DNA of 64,000 bases from Exophiala sp. HKRS030 (taxonomy: Eukaryota; Ascomycota; Eurotiomycetes; Chaetothyriales; Herpotrichiellaceae): the NCBI GenBank assembly GCA_023897205.1, contig JAHWDD010000008.1:434001-498000 (forward strand), read 5' to 3'. Shown piece by piece: positions 43,613 to 58,013 of the stretch. Within the stretch, counting starts at the first letter, position 1. Every line of letters begins with the position of its first letter. The translations under genes were made by a program, and so were the position numbers. A model generated the notes under the pieces. The model saw only the letters and a list, made by a program, of their open reading frames with translations, made no database searches and was not told where the DNA came from.

Positions 43613-43876
43613 GGTGGGAAATATCTAGCTGTCTGGTTGGGAGACATTCGACTGGTAACACCCGGGTGGGAACATATAGAGCCCCGGAAAATGAATAGTC
43701 GATGGAATCCAATGAGACAGAAAATTTGAAGAGTCTAAAAGGTGATTGTCTTGTTTTTCTCGAAGAAAGTTGAATGCGGCGGAGGGCGTCGTAGAAGAAA
43801 GTCACCGTCCAATGGCGCTAAGTAGATTCTCTGTGGATTCTTTGACCCGATACATCTAGTACCTCACTCTTGCACC

Positions 43877-45548
43877 TCACTCGTGCTGGTAGGGAGGAAT
43901 TTCATGCTCCTTTGTCCACTTGAATCTGCTGCCTGGATGGTCACTCAAAAGTGATGCCGAGCCGAAAAATTGTTCCCGAGCCGTGAGTCCCTCCTGTTCC
44001 ACCCCATTGCGGAAGATGCCTCGCTTCCTAAGTTCAGGTAGTAAATACTCGATAATGTCCTCAAACGATCCCGGGTTCGTCACGTGATTGAGGTTGAAGC
44101 CGTCAATATCGGCCACTTCGACCCAGCGCTCCAGCTCGTCCGCGACAGTTGTTGGTGATCCTACAACCTTCCCATTCATTCCTCCCACAAGCAAGTACTC
44201 GGCAATGCGGGCCTTGTTCCACTTGAGATCTTTGCTCCCCGGCACTGTATCCGCCCAGCCATGTACGATCGATTGAATCATGGGCTTCTTGACAAACCGG
44301 AAATCTTCGTCGTCGGAATAAGTGGACAAATCAACGCCCGTCCAGCCGCCAAAGAGTGCAAGAGCACCCTCTTTGTCTCCATAGGACAGCAGCTCTTGGT
44401 GTTTCTTCTCGGCTTCTTCGTCTGTTTCACCCAAGATGACGCATATGCTGGCAATAACTTTCACATGCTGGGGATCTCTGCCAGCCTCTTTGGCAAGCTG
44501 ACGTATGGCATCAACCGATGGACGTAGTTTCTCTGGGAGTTGTGCCCCAGCGAAGATTACTTCGGCGTGTTTGGCACCAAATGTGCGACCAGTCTTGGAA
44601 GTGCCAGCCTGGAACAAGAACGGGGTTCGCTGCGGCGATGGCTCGCAGATATGAGGCCCCGGCACGTTGAAGTGTTTCCCTCGGTGATTGATTTGGCGAA
44701 CTCGCTCGCCGACGGCATAAACCCCTGACTCTCGGTCCTCCACCACGGCGTCGTCGCGCCAACTGCCTTCCCATAGCTTGTATAGCACGTCCATATACTC
44801 CTCGGCAATTTCATACCTTGTGTCATGCTCGACTTGTTGTGATAGGCCGAAGTTGCGAGCTGCACTATCAAGGTAGGATGTTACAATGTTCCAAGCAATA
44901 CGGCCATTACTAAGATGGTCAACTGTCGAAAATCTCCTGGCCAAGGAGTAAGGCTGTTCGTATGTTGTGCTTGCCGTTATGCCGAACACGAGGTTCTTCG
45001 TCACGGCTGCCATTGCTGGCACGAGATACAATGGATCATTGACCGGAAACTGTGCCCCTGCACCGAGTGCAGGCGTAGTATTGGCCGGGCCCTTGTAAAC
45101 TGGAATTTGTGGTTAGAATATACCACCTGTGCCGTAAAACCGTTGCGAAATGGTTGATAGGGGGATGAGAGGTATCCCCCAGTACGAGTAGACCTACCAT
45201 CATAGCAGCCAAGGACGTCGGCAAGAAACAGTGCATGGAAACCAGCCTTGTCAAGCAGCTGAGCGAGATCCGTCCAAAAATTCAACTTTTTGTAGTTGTT
45301 GGTCTGATTCCGAGGATGTCGCCAAAGACCTGGTGCTAGATGACCCGGTGTATTCTAGATTGAAGCCTGGTCAGTCATGTCAATAGGAGCGAAGGCGGCC
45401 AAGTCCCTTGAAGATTCATATTGTTCTTCTTCCCCCAATCTGTCTGGGCGAATGTGAAATCTGAACTTACCATGGCAAAGGCATTGAGGATGAGCTGCTT
45501 TTTGGGCGCGGAACTGCTGGGCTTGGCATTTTCTGACGCGTCGCCCAT
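43877..45548 (-). CDS. FMN-dependent monooxygenase, NtaA/SnaA/DszA family (copy 2)
   Basis: Second member of the same family, 485 residues from exons 45548-45471, 45354-45198 and 45099-43877. Splicing restores LILNAFAM-NTPGHLAPGLWRHP, FHALFLADVLGCYD-V and YKGPANTTPALG. Shared blocks with copy 1 include AMAAVTKNLVFGITASTTYE, RRFSTVDHLSNGRIAWNIVTSY, YKLWEGSWRDDAV, HFNVPGPHICEPSPQRTPFLFQAGTSKTG and ELERWVEVADIDGFNLNHVTNPGSFEDIIEYLLPELRKRG. Intron number differs from copy 1 (two against one), so this is not a very recent tandem duplication. The two copies may act on successive intermediates or on different substrates. It is divergent from the MDR reductase gene. Confidence 0.93.
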
Positions 45549-46365
45549 TTTGATTGGCAGTAAGAGCAAGACTAAATTTCCCAGCAACAACAGTAACACT
45601 CGACCTCTACTTTCGGTCCTGTTTACTCTGGTGAAAAGAAATATCTACGACGAAAGATAGACACGGAGTGGTATGAAGACCAGACGACTACTGACAAGCC
45701 ATCTTCATCGATCGGCATGGGACCGTATGGCTGCCGATAGCCGGAATCATTGTTCAACCACCTACATCACGCAATCGCAACGAAGAGCACGCAATGAACT
45801 ACAGTCTGGTGTATCCAGAAGCGGTCATCCAATGCCCCGCGTGGCCCTTCTTATGCGTTTGCAAGTACCTGTGGTCAAGACTTGGACCTGGAGCCCGTTC
45901 GGATATGTCCACAGATAGGGAGAGTGCTTTTCTGGGTGCTTTGCTGGGTTCTGGCACTCCTAAGGCTCTACGAATATCCACAATGATTGCACCATATGTT
46001 TATGGCCCAAGATTTTGGAGAACGGTAAGGCTAATTGTGCCATAGTGGCTTTCGAGCACACCTTCGATAAGAAGCGTCTGTAATTGATCAGACAGGTATC
46101 TTCACGGCTGGTTGATGTGCAAAATCCACAAAAGGCGACAATAGACATGTCGAATCTCCCCGTTAAGCCTTGGGTTGCGAGGTAAGGCCCATCACACGCG
46201 TGCTGGTTGTGCTTTTCGCAAGGTGAACGGCCATGATTCGTGCCTGAGCTGCTTTTTCTCTCGACAATCCTCGGATGCTGAGTGCCAGGGTACTGAACGC
46301 CATCTCAAAGTCATTCTTGAGGTATCTTGTGGCGCTTGAATTCGACAACTTGTACCTCCACAAAC
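45549..46365. promoter_or_regulatory. Divergent region between copy-2 monooxygenase and MDR reductase
   Basis: 817 bp. A minus-strand frame at 46363-46163 (66 codons, with AFSTLALSIRGLSREKAA) has a slight protein-like look but cannot be assigned. Otherwise promoter DNA. Confidence 0.4.
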
Positions 46366-47712
46366 ATGGGTGTGCTGCAGTTCTTCAGCTTCGTCGGATC
46401 GTCGAGTCCATCCAAGAGTATCGCCGCGCCAATATTACTTTCCGACCCCGAAAAGCTGCCTAACCCATCAGACAGTGTTGGTCCGCAACAACGAGTGCTA
46501 TTACTCCATGGCCCAAAGCAGCGTTATGTGGAAGTAACGGACCATCCTACTCCTTCAATATCCAGCAATCGAGAGCTACTGGTTCGAAATATTGCAATCG
46601 GTCTCAACCCTATAGACTGGAAAGCACCGTAAGACCTTGCAAGTCCAACGCTTTGCAAGTCCCGACTTGGACAGCTGACAGATCCCAGAGATTTCAACTT
46701 TGGTATCCCTGAGCTGCCTTACATATCAGGAAGGGAGTTGGTGGGCGAGGTGGCCATCTGTTCGAGACGAAAATCCCGTTTCAACCCCGGTGACAAGGTA
46801 ATTGTCATATCTACCGACTACAGAGATCTACGGAAGGCCGCGTATCAGCAATACGTCGTCGCGACAGATTTCAATGCTGCACGACTACCTCTCAACATTA
46901 CGCCCGAGGCCGGCTCAGCTCTGGGCGTAGCCTTCGTAGCTGCCGCACTGTGTCTGGGGATATGTGCCGGTGTCGACTTTACGAGTGTCGCCAACGGACC
47001 GGATCTCTTTTCTATGGTCAGGAAGTTACAGGCCACGCGTCTGCCCGCAGACATCAAGACCGAGTGCCTCGAGGGCATAGACGAAGTCTCGAGGGCCAAG
47101 AAGGGTGACTGGATCGCCGTCTGGGGCGGTTCCTCGACGAGCGCTTTCATGCTGAACCAGCTTGCCAGACTTGTTGGTCTCAAAACCATTGTCGCCATCG
47201 ATCATCGAAAACACGCCCTCAAGATTGCTTCTACGGTCCCTGCTGCCCAACCAGACATTGTGGTCGACAGTCACGACCCCCAACGGGCGATTGAGATCGT
47301 CAGATCGGCCACCGAGAAGAGGCTCCGATTCGCCGCCGACACAGTGGGAAAGGACACGGCGACACATCTTTTGGACTGTTTACAACAACGCAATGCGCTT
47401 GACGACGAGCCTCTCTCTACCACGACACAGGGAGATCTGCTTTCATCTCACCTGATCGGCCTCAGTGGACTGCCAAAGGCCTCGCCGCCGTCCAACGTCG
47501 CCTTCCACAATGTCCCCATCAAATTGTTCCACGAGATCCCCGAAGTTGGAGAGTCCTTGATGCTCTGGCTGGAACGGCTATTGGGTCAGGGCCTTCTGGT
47601 CCCCCCTACTGTGCTCGGGGTCCAAGAGGGTTTCGGTTCTATCAACCACGCCCTGGACAGTATGAGAAGAGGCGAGGTCAGTGGAGGGAGACTCGTCGTG
47701 AGAGTTTCCTAA
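46366..47712 (+). CDS. MDR-family (zinc-free alcohol dehydrogenase / trans-enoyl-reductase-like) oxidoreductase
   Basis: Predicted NAD(P)H-dependent reductase of the medium-chain dehydrogenase superfamily, close to the fungal group with stand-alone enoyl reductases (ToxD-like) and zinc-binding-domain proteins. Two exons (46366-46628, 46689-47712) give 428 residues. Visible are the N-terminal LLVRNIAIGLNPIDWKAP, then PDFNFGIPELPYISGRELVGEV across the junction, NPGDKVIV, the nucleotide-binding WIAVWGGSSTSAFMLNQLARL and the C-terminal RRGEVSGGRLVVRV. No catalytic or structural zinc ligands of the classic ADH pattern are seen. A long segment between LCLGICAG and the nucleotide-binding motif makes it longer than a basic quinone reductase. 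The start is taken at MGVLQFF (46366); the 40 residues before the LLLHGPKQ block are unconserved. Confidence 0.85.
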
Positions 47713-48501
47713 ATTTATGAGAATCGCATTGCGTATTTGAAGTGAGCAGGGAATAGACGTATACATTTATAGACAAGATGTTCATTGGCCATGGGTGCAA
47801 ACACGTAGCCATGATACGAGTAGATATCCCTTCCAAACAGATTAGACTCGGCCAGATCGATTGTCGCAGAAGGATTACGCCACAGCCGACGGTACGTGAT
47901 ATGTTGGACTCAGTCGACCACGTTTTTGAAGGTCGAACTTAGCCATTCCCGTGGAAAAGGGAACCCCTGGTCTGAGGCACGTTCCGAGAGTATCTGCCAC
48001 ATGTACATTCGATGCAGTTCCCAACTTCCCACAAGGAAAAAAAAAATTCGATTCGTGCTATAGACCTCTTGTCCCTGGTGGTCATGACCACTGTGAAGGC
48101 TGGAAAACGCCCCACAAATGTCGCCATCCATGTCGATATTGTGCAAGAACGGATTCTAGAAGAGATCCACGCTCGAGCTCTTCCAATTAACAAAGCACGA
48201 ACAATGTTCCGAGAGTTCGCACGCAATTTTAGTTTGAATGAGGAATCCCAGCAAAAGGACAAGTCCGCTATCCATGTCACGAAGAGGCTAGATGACCCGG
48301 AAGCGTCCCATCCAAGGGCATTCCGAGTTTGCGGCTCAATCCTCAAAAAGAGCCACCAGTGTGCAGAAGTTTTAAAAAGGTAAATACTGCCACGAGGTGA
48401 GGTCGGTCAGTTGCGGACGTCACCCCTGTCAAAGAGAACCAAGAAAAGTCTCTTCGGACTTTTCGTACAGACTCGACGCCTGTTCTGTCGACTCTATCAT
48501 C
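47713..48501. other. Intergenic region
   Basis: 789 bp. Opposing frames of 123-136 codons overlap at 47939-48383; neither has recognisable features. Treated as promoter DNA of the next MFS gene. Confidence 0.4.
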
Positions 48502-50335
48502 ATGGGGGAGATAACTTACGAGGCCTCCAAAGCTGGAGAAGCTGGCTTGCGTACCGAGGAGGCTCTGACCAGGTCATCGTCGTCTTCGCTGTCCGATCAG
48601 AGGGCCGCCTTCCTATCGACTTTCTCGGCCGAAGAAGACCGCCGGATCATGCGAAAAGTCGACAAGAGGTTCCTGTTGCTCATTGGATTGATGTATATGC
48701 TCAAGAATGTGGACTACACCAATGCTGCGACAGTCAAGGTGCTACAGGTCGGCGAGCCTCGTAATATATTGAAAGAGCTTCACATGACGCCGGACGAGTA
48801 CAATTGGGTACAATCAATATACTTTGTGAGTGTCATGGAAAGTTTCCTGTCCTTGGAAAAGGGTTCTAATTGCATGAAATAGATCAGTTATATCGTCTTC
48901 GAAGTCCCTAGCAACTTACTGCTGAAGAAAATGACACCAAGGCACTGGCAGTCTCGGATCATTGGAACCTGGGGAGTTGTGCGTTCCCTACCCGGTTCCT
49001 GGACATGGAAAAAAAAGCTGACAGTCCTCCAGGTGCTCGCCACCCATGCTGCAGTCACGAACAAGCACGGCTTGTATACCGCTCGTTTCTTCCTCGGAAT
49101 GATGGAGGCTGGATTGTTTCCCGGTCTTGCAGCTCAGGTAAGTTTTATCAGAGCTTCCAAACATCACCCTCTGACGTATTCATCCAATGCAGCTCTGTTC
49201 TTGGTATCGTAGTGACGAGATGGGCAAGCCGATCATGTGGATGTTTGGCTTTCAGAATTGCGCTGGAGTCGTTGGTAGCTTGATCGCGTACGGAGTTTCG
49301 TACATGAATGGTCTGGGTGGGTTGAGTGGATGGCAATGGTGAGTCGGGGCTCAACAGCGGGTCGCACGAGTGATGCCCCTGGTCAATCTTTGATGCTGAC
49401 ATCCATGTCCAGGGTATACCTTCTCGAAGGCCTGTTCACCATCCTCTTCGCCGGTGTCGTCTTCCTCGTCCTTCCCGATTACCCCAAATCCAAGCGTTCC
49501 GCGAAATGGTTGACTCCGCGAGAGCAAGAATACATCGAGATGCGACTTACAGAAAATGCTCCACGCACGGAGGACCCTGCTTTTAGCAAGAAAGAAGTAC
49601 TTGCTTCTTTGAAGAATCCTCGGACGTATGCGTTCTGTCTGTCTCAGATTCTCATGAACCTGGGTGGATACGGCCTGCAATGGCAATTGCCGACAGTCAC
49701 CACCGGCCTTGGATTTGCAGGACTCCCTCGGAACCAGTTGCTCAACATCCCTCCGGCAGCAGCAAGCGTCTTGTCGATCATATTTGCCGGCTGGTTTCTC
49801 AGTCGGGCGTACATGACACGACCTGCATTCATCATGATCATTTGTGCTGGGGCACTGGCATTTTTCCTCGTCCTCGTCACCGACGTCAGCCGCACTGCGA
49901 CGTACATTGCTTGTATCTTTGGCACCATGTTCTATTCAGTGTATTTCATACCATTCTGGGCTTGTAAGTTAACTGCCGAATCTTCGTCCCAGTCCCAGCT
50001 AGTGCTAACGTCATACAGGGCGCTCTGCAACTCTGGAAGGCTCAACCGGCACGGCGTTTACACTCGCATTCCAATCCTGCATCGGTCAAGTTGGTGGGGT
50101 TGTTGGACCACAGTTGTTCAGACAAAAATATGCACACAACGGATACAAGGTTTCCTTTGGCATCTGTGCAGGAGCTATTGGTGGGAGTTGGCTTGCCAGT
50201 GCCTGGACATGGTATCTCACTCGGAAGAACGAGAGCGACGTTCGCCGGGTGCGAAGACTCAGGATCAAAGCCAAAGAGGAGGGTGGCGTCTGGGCTGGCG
50301 AGGACGTGAAGCTTCGGAATGGCCAGCAAGTGTAA
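48502..50335 (+). CDS. MFS transporter, anion:cation symporter family
   Basis: Plasma-membrane carrier, 512 residues, from exons 48502-48825, 48883-48978, 49033-49137, 49193-49338, 49413-49963 and 50019-50335. Every junction restores family sequence: VQSIYF-ISYIVFEVPSNLLLKKMTPRHW, TWGV-VLATHAAVTN, FFLGMMEAGLFPGLAAQ-LCSWYRSDEMGK, SGWQW-VYLLEGLFTILFAGVVFLVLPDYP and IPFWAW-RSATLEGSTGTAF. Other elements are SQILMNLGGYGLQWQLPT and GGVVGPQLFRQKYAHNGYK. The cytosolic C-terminus ends in a basic stretch and a Gln/Val end. It is the second carrier of the 31-50 kb oxidoreductase block; whether it belongs to the same pathway is open. Confidence 0.93.
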
Positions 50336-50995
50336 AAGGGAACGGGATTTTGCACGCCTGATACCCGATATTAACAATGCTGTGAAGGTGGCATTTAGTG
50401 ACCTCGACACTGGTATTAAAGCCAGTCCCAACCTTCCACGCCCTTGGCGACGTTTCATTCATGCCAATGAAGCTCAGGAGTCATTAAAAACGGATAGGGA
50501 AATCAGCGAGGCTGAAGGCGACGAAGAAGAGCATCTCATTTGGACTGGACACTACAGATTCAGCCTCATGAACAGACTCCTCGCTCAACAAATACAGATG
50601 GATGGATGTAACAACAAGTAGGCAAGCAACCATCATACGCATCTACTTAAAAGAGTATATGATCAAGTCAAGTTTGAATACATACTCCCATCACCATCAC
50701 ACACACAGAAGAGAACCATGAATATAATTAACGAAGAATGCTCGCGGGGCGACACTCATGGGAGTAGTTCTTTCATTGGACTCGTCAAAGCATGGCCCTT
50801 CTATGTGGCATCGTTCCGGTATAATCCTTTGAGAAAACAGTTGTTTACCTGACCATAAACTCGTTCACCCGTTCCCTTCCACGGCGCCGCAGATATATGC
50901 CCTCAGTCGAGAACATCGAACACGCAACAAACAGTACATAAACGAATCACAAAATCCAAAACCCAAAAAGCACGGCCAGCTATTTCCCTTCTTCA
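50336..50995. other. Convergent intergenic region
   Basis: 660 bp between the MFS stop and the MCM3 stop. A frame of about 100 codons at 50319-50621 overlaps the end of the MFS gene and looks non-coding. Confidence 0.5.
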
Positions 50996-53741
<2,746 letters not shown>

Positions 53742-54349
53742 GGTCAAAGTGGTTTATCGAGATGGTGGACTAAAATTGCAACGAGATCAATGTGTACGCC
53801 GACAATCAGGGGGGAAACGAATATCGGTGCAATAGCGCAGAACACGTCCGACGCGTTGACGCGTAAATTGGTTTTTTAGCGCGTCTCATTTATTGCTGAG
53901 TCACCTGGTTGACCAATGAATCCTGATGCCAAAACCAAAACGCAATAATAAAGTGCCACGCATTCTTCTTTTGCACTCTCTCTCTCTGCCTATCTGTTCG
54001 TATGTGTGTGTGTATATATGTGTATGTGTGAATGTGTGCGCGCTTTTCTCTCCGTACTAGTATGTGTCATCTTCGAAAGATATGTCAATTGGACACGACC
54101 TCATTCCGTACATTAGCATTTATTTAGTCCAACGACGGTTCCTAGTGTTTAAAATTAAGCTTATTCAATCATCCAGTTTGAGAATGTACGCCGTGCAAGC
54201 TTAATTTACCAAGGCTGCGCATTGCTTTTGCCCTGAATCTCCTCCGTCCTGTTCCAGGCCAACTCGACTGCAATGTGTATGCGGTCATTTAGTTCCTCAG
54301 TATGGCGATGACAACGCGGCGTCCCCGACCTTCCGAGATACAGGACTTT
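53742..54349. other. Intergenic region with CT and GT repeats
   Basis: About 600 bp upstream of MCM3. Contains a CT repeat (53975-53987) and an imperfect GT/TATG repeat (54001-54038). Nothing coding is seen. Confidence 0.55.
54001..54038. repeat. Imperfect GT-rich microsatellite
   Basis: Runs of GT broken by TATA and AA. Intergenic. Confidence 0.7.
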
Positions 54350-54765
54350 ATGTGTTTGGCAGACACGCAGATGTCGGGGGAATATATCGGCTGGGGGAGG
54401 CACTGGAATGATCTTTTTGTTCAACAACGATGTTACAGTCAAGGTAGCTTACGATGAATACACCCAGGAGCATGTTCAATATGCAAAGAAAGTCTATGAA
54501 CGTCTCGGCAGCTGTGACGGCGTGATCGTGTGCTTCAATCTCAGCCCCTGGAGTTCGCATGGCCTGTATGGACATCAGCCAACGGGGTGATGACTTCGTA
54601 GAAGTCATCATGGGAGACAAGTGCAGCTCTGACCTCTCCAAACACCAACATCACCCGTCAATCGCCGAGTTTCCACGCAGAGGAGACCTTCCGAGGACTC
54701 AGAACCTCTGGCTGGGGCACATCATCGAGAATCTTTGGACCGAGAGCTACGACGACCTGCCATAA
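54350..54765 (+). pseudogene. Kinase-like gene with the catalytic core deleted
   Basis: Remnant related to the intact kinase-like gene at 56059-56955 but on the other strand. The first part reads ISAGGGTGMIFLFNNDVTVKVAYD (glycine loop and lysine strand), then VYERLGSCDGVIVC. After about 54545 the frame changes and the sequence jumps to DISQRGDDFVEVIMGDKCSSDL, GDLPRTQNLWLGHIIENLW, matching the DIGQFGAVMYQVITGKKC, EDLPSTEGVWLGHIIENCW region of the intact relative. The segment that would contain the catalytic loop and DFG-type motif, about 100 codons, is absent. The upstream limit is approximate. Confidence 0.65.
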
Positions 54766-55665
54766 GCTGTCTGCGGCAGTGGACTCGGTGGCACAACAGA
54801 TGGGAGCAGAGAGAGGGAGGTTGGCGGGATAGGGCTGACGACGAAGAGATACTATCTGACCATGATATGCAGAAGTAGTTTGGATGGTAGCCTGGCCGGA
54901 CTAGGAAGTGCCGGAGCCCTTACACTCGTGAGTTCAATGAGCACGTGGCCCATGAATCGTGCGTAGTCCTCGAGGCACTTCGAGGCACACATGAACAGTC
55001 ACCATAGAGCAGACTTGTATAATCCTGTTGCCTCTTCCTCATACGGACGTCGGGCATCCGTAGACGCGACTTGAAACACCACTCACTATATCCAGGGATG
55101 AAATCTTCATCTCTTCCAAACTGCATTTGCGGATTTCAGACCTGAAGCATCTCGTACTATGGCCCTCCGGCAGGGCACCCGTGAGGGCCCCCGGACAGCG
55201 TGACCGCAGCCTCAAGGTTACATTGCTTCCCAAAATCTGGTCACTAGGCTTACCTCTCTCTTATTGTTGCCAGGAGGTCCAAACGCATGGCAATATTCCA
55301 CCGAGGAACCGGTCAGCATATCGAATTGCTCATCAATTGCTTGTGTAAATTTCTTGTGTTGCTTGTGTCACTTGAAACGTGGCCAGACCATCGAGTTCCT
55401 CTTACGGTAGATGGCCTCCCCGGTCTACGGTGACGTCCCCTCTCTGAGCTCGTATAGATATGTCCCTTTTCCCTGGGCGCGCAGGTGCGGTCAGCACCTC
55501 GCAGGGACGACGCAACCCCACGTACTCAAGGGCATGAAGGCGAAGTTATCAAGCGTTGATCTTCTTTCTCTCCCTCTCCCAGCTTCACAGACCTTGATCA
55601 TATACACGAGTGGTTTCGCTTCATATCTTGAAGAGAAGTTATACCAGTCAAAGCCATTTGTCACC
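54766..55665. other. Intergenic region
   Basis: About 900 bp. Short frames only, none recognisable. The frame starting at 55411 is continuous with the small ORF that follows but its first 85 codons look non-coding. Confidence 0.4.
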
Positions 55666-55986
55666 ATGTCAAACCCGAACTATTGTGGTTGCCAAGTGGT
55701 CCACCCAGGTCCTAAATATCACCGCCGTTGCACCAAGAAACCGAATGGCCACCTTCCATGCCATAACTTCGAGCCTCCTGTTGAAGTTGTTCGTCTATCC
55801 AGTCAACACAACGTGGATCACAAGGTGGAGCACGTTTATCCAGCCTCATCGGTCAAGAAACATGGCAACTGTCCCAACCATCGATCCGAAGCTTTCTGGT
55901 ACGCGGGTGGGAAAAGAATTGATAGACCGAAGACTGGAGGCAGAGACCCAGGCAGCTTGGGACCAGCCAATATCATGATCAAATGA
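55666..55986 (+). CDS. Small Cys/His-rich hypothetical protein
   Basis: Candidate gene of 106 residues starting MSNPNYCGCQVVHPGPKYHRRC. It has five cysteines (CGC, C, C, C) and many His, Pro and Lys residues; an extracellular or metal-binding role could be imagined but no known motif is formed, and there is no hydrophobic signal peptide from this ATG. A second frame (55610-55978) overlaps it almost fully. I do not recognise either; support is weak. Confidence 0.25.
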   Translation: MSNPNYCGCQVVHPGPKYHRRCTKKPNGHLPCHNFEPPVEVVRLSSQHNVDHKVEHVYPASSVKKHGNCPNHRSEAFWYAGGKRIDRPKTGGRDPGSLGPANIMIK

Positions 55987-56058
55987 TCAGCCACCTGGAA
56001 GCTGCTCTTTCACTGTCGATTTGCACCAGAGGTGCAGCAGGCCTAAAACACTCGGTGG

Positions 56059-56955
56059 TCAAGGTTGAAGAGTCAAGAGATTGTCCGCCGACTGAGAAGG
56101 AATCGGAGCTTGGACTTCTTCGGGAAGTTTTGCCTGGTCAAGGGCTGCGGCAAGCTCGTTGGAAGACTTAAAGGACATAGTCCAACAGTTCTCAATGATG
56201 TGACCTAGCCAAACACCTTCGGTTGATGGAAGGTCTTCTCGTCGAGTGCCTGTTAACAAACTATCGGATTCCTTTTCCCCCAGCTCGAATTTACACTTTT
56301 TTCCGGTGATTACTTGATACATGACGGCCCCGAATTGTCCAATGTCGATCAAGATTGAATAACCAAAATCGTCGGTGCCATGCAGATCCCATTCGAGAGG
56401 CATCAAGGTTGACCCTGCAAAGTCGCAGAATTTGATGGCCAAATGGTCGTCGAGCAAGAGGTTGTCCAGTCGAACATCAGCGATGATGATCCGATGTTCG
56501 TGGATATACGCCATGGTGTGTGCCAATGTGACAAACCAGCGTAACTGCGTCTGCCGTGTTGGCCGCTTTTGTTCGTCGAGAAAATGTCGAAGATCCCCGC
56601 TCATTCGATCCATTCGGATCGAAGGATCGGTCGACTCGAGATCGTGGCAGCGTACGATGCCATGGTGGTTCCCCAGTCTCCTGTACATTGCCTTTTCGCA
56701 CTGGATCTCCTCGATCAGGGGGATCCGGTCATCGTAGTCGCCCTCCTCGGGTGTCAGAGGTTCCACCTCGTCTGGCAATCCATCAACCCCACGGATGATT
56801 CCTCTCGAAACGTAAGGGATCTTGATCGCCCACCGTCCCTGCTCAATGACAAGGCCTGTTGACCCTAGTCCAATGACCTTCTGGTTCACGATTGTGCCGT
56901 CGAGATGTAACCAGACCATTCGGCGCATCGAGGAGCAGATCCATCCATCATCCAT
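56059..56955 (-). CDS. Protein-kinase-like gene of a fungal accessory family
   Basis: Single exon, 298 residues from the ATG at 56955 (MDDGWICSSM). Predicted serine/threonine-kinase fold. The glycine loop is GLGSTGLVIEQG, the ATP lysine is in WAIKIPY, and the catalytic Asp is in HRIIIADVRLDNLLLDD, where IAD replaces HRD. The metal-binding motif is CDFAGS, with DFA for DFG. SILIDIGQFGAVMYQVITGKKC is the alpha-F helix region and WLGHIIENCW the C-lobe end. The frame extends upstream to 57207 without family features, so a later ATG is preferred. Whether it is catalytically active is uncertain. A deleted relative lies inverted 1.3 kb away, so this family has expanded locally. Confidence 0.75.
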   Translation of the reverse strand: MDDGWICSSMRRMVWLHLDGTIVNQKVIGLGSTGLVIEQGRWAIKIPYVSRGIIRGVDGLPDEVEPLTPEEGDYDDRIPLIEEIQCEKAMYRRLGNHHGIVRCHDLESTDPSIRMDRMSGDLRHFLDEQKRPTRQTQLRWFVTLAHTMAYIHEHRIIIADVRLDNLLLDDHLAIKFCDFAGSTLMPLEWDLHGTDDFGYSILIDIGQFGAVMYQVITGKKCKFELGEKESDSLLTGTRREDLPSTEGVWLGHIIENCWTMSFKSSNELAAALDQAKLPEEVQAPIPSQSADNLLTLQP

Positions 56956-58013
56956 GACTTCCTCCGTGAACCGGGACGGCGAGCAGGAGTCAGCGGGAGC
57001 ACCTGGGTTTCTGTGCACGTGTGTCAATAACTTCATGTGGCGATCACGGGATTGGTTCCGACTTACGCGATGGCCATAGCCGATGATCAAGTAGCGCTTA
57101 AGTCGAGAAGCGAGAAGAGCATGACCGTAGTCTGAGACTCGAGAAGTGCACCCCCTTTTACGACTACTAGAAAATAAAAGGCTGCGGGAGCGCCACAGGT
57201 CGATCACCGACGATCACGCTAAGCCTCGATTCGGATTGCACGGCCACATTTGAGGCTGGGCTTTAGTCAAGGCTTAGTCATGCACCTAGAGACGGAGGAT
57301 TCCAACTCCATAACTGCTTAAATGCTTCCCACAAACCAATCTTGCCCGGCACTGACCAAGAGTCTACTAGCCGCTTTACATCTTGTTCAGATGCGTCGAT
57401 CTGAATCATGCGTCTTTGGTTATACGCAATTGCATGCCCTCGTCAATGGGACTTTCTACTGGTGCGCGGGCGACCTCTGTTGAGTACTCTCGTGCACCTC
57501 TTCGTTCATTGTGTACCTGCAAACAGAAAACCATCATTATATACCAGTAAACTAGTTCGAACTACAGCGTACAAATCCTGTACGTTTACAAGAATGTATT
57601 GCGTCTATACCGCTCGTCTACAATATTATCTCTAACACGCATATATGTATCTAATATAGTTAAGCAAGTAAAGCCTTCCTCATGGCCATGTGCCGGTCAG
57701 AACATGGTACATAGTACAAGAGTACCTATATACCGTGGCGGCGGCGGCGGCGGCAGCTTCAGTTGAGACAGATAATTGTAGGCCGTAAACAGCGTCTGTA
57801 GGTTTAAACATTTCCCTCAATGCTCCCAAAACGCCCTCTTCCTGGATTTGATACGAGAAAAGGGTCGAGCAGAAACATCAACAACAACAACATCACGATA
57901 CCTGAAACGCCCCCTTCTTCTTGATCTCTCGAGTCTTTGAGTCGTTATCCAAGTCAATCGTGGTGTACATACCTTCTTCCAGTACTTTCATACTTTGTGC
58001 TCCGGCGTTGGTA
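56956..58013. other. Intergenic region with GGC repeat
   Basis: About 1.06 kb. Contains six GGC units at 57737-57754. No coding features. Confidence 0.5.
57737..57754. repeat. GGC trinucleotide repeat, six units
   Basis: Perfect (GGC)6 in non-coding DNA. Confidence 0.8.

Noticed and set aside
46163..46363. 66-codon minus-strand frame before the MDR gene
   Set aside because: Too short and unassignable; in a divergent promoter.
47939..48383. Opposing frames of 123-136 codons before the MFS gene
   Set aside because: They overlap each other fully, neither has features and both lie in the expected promoter.
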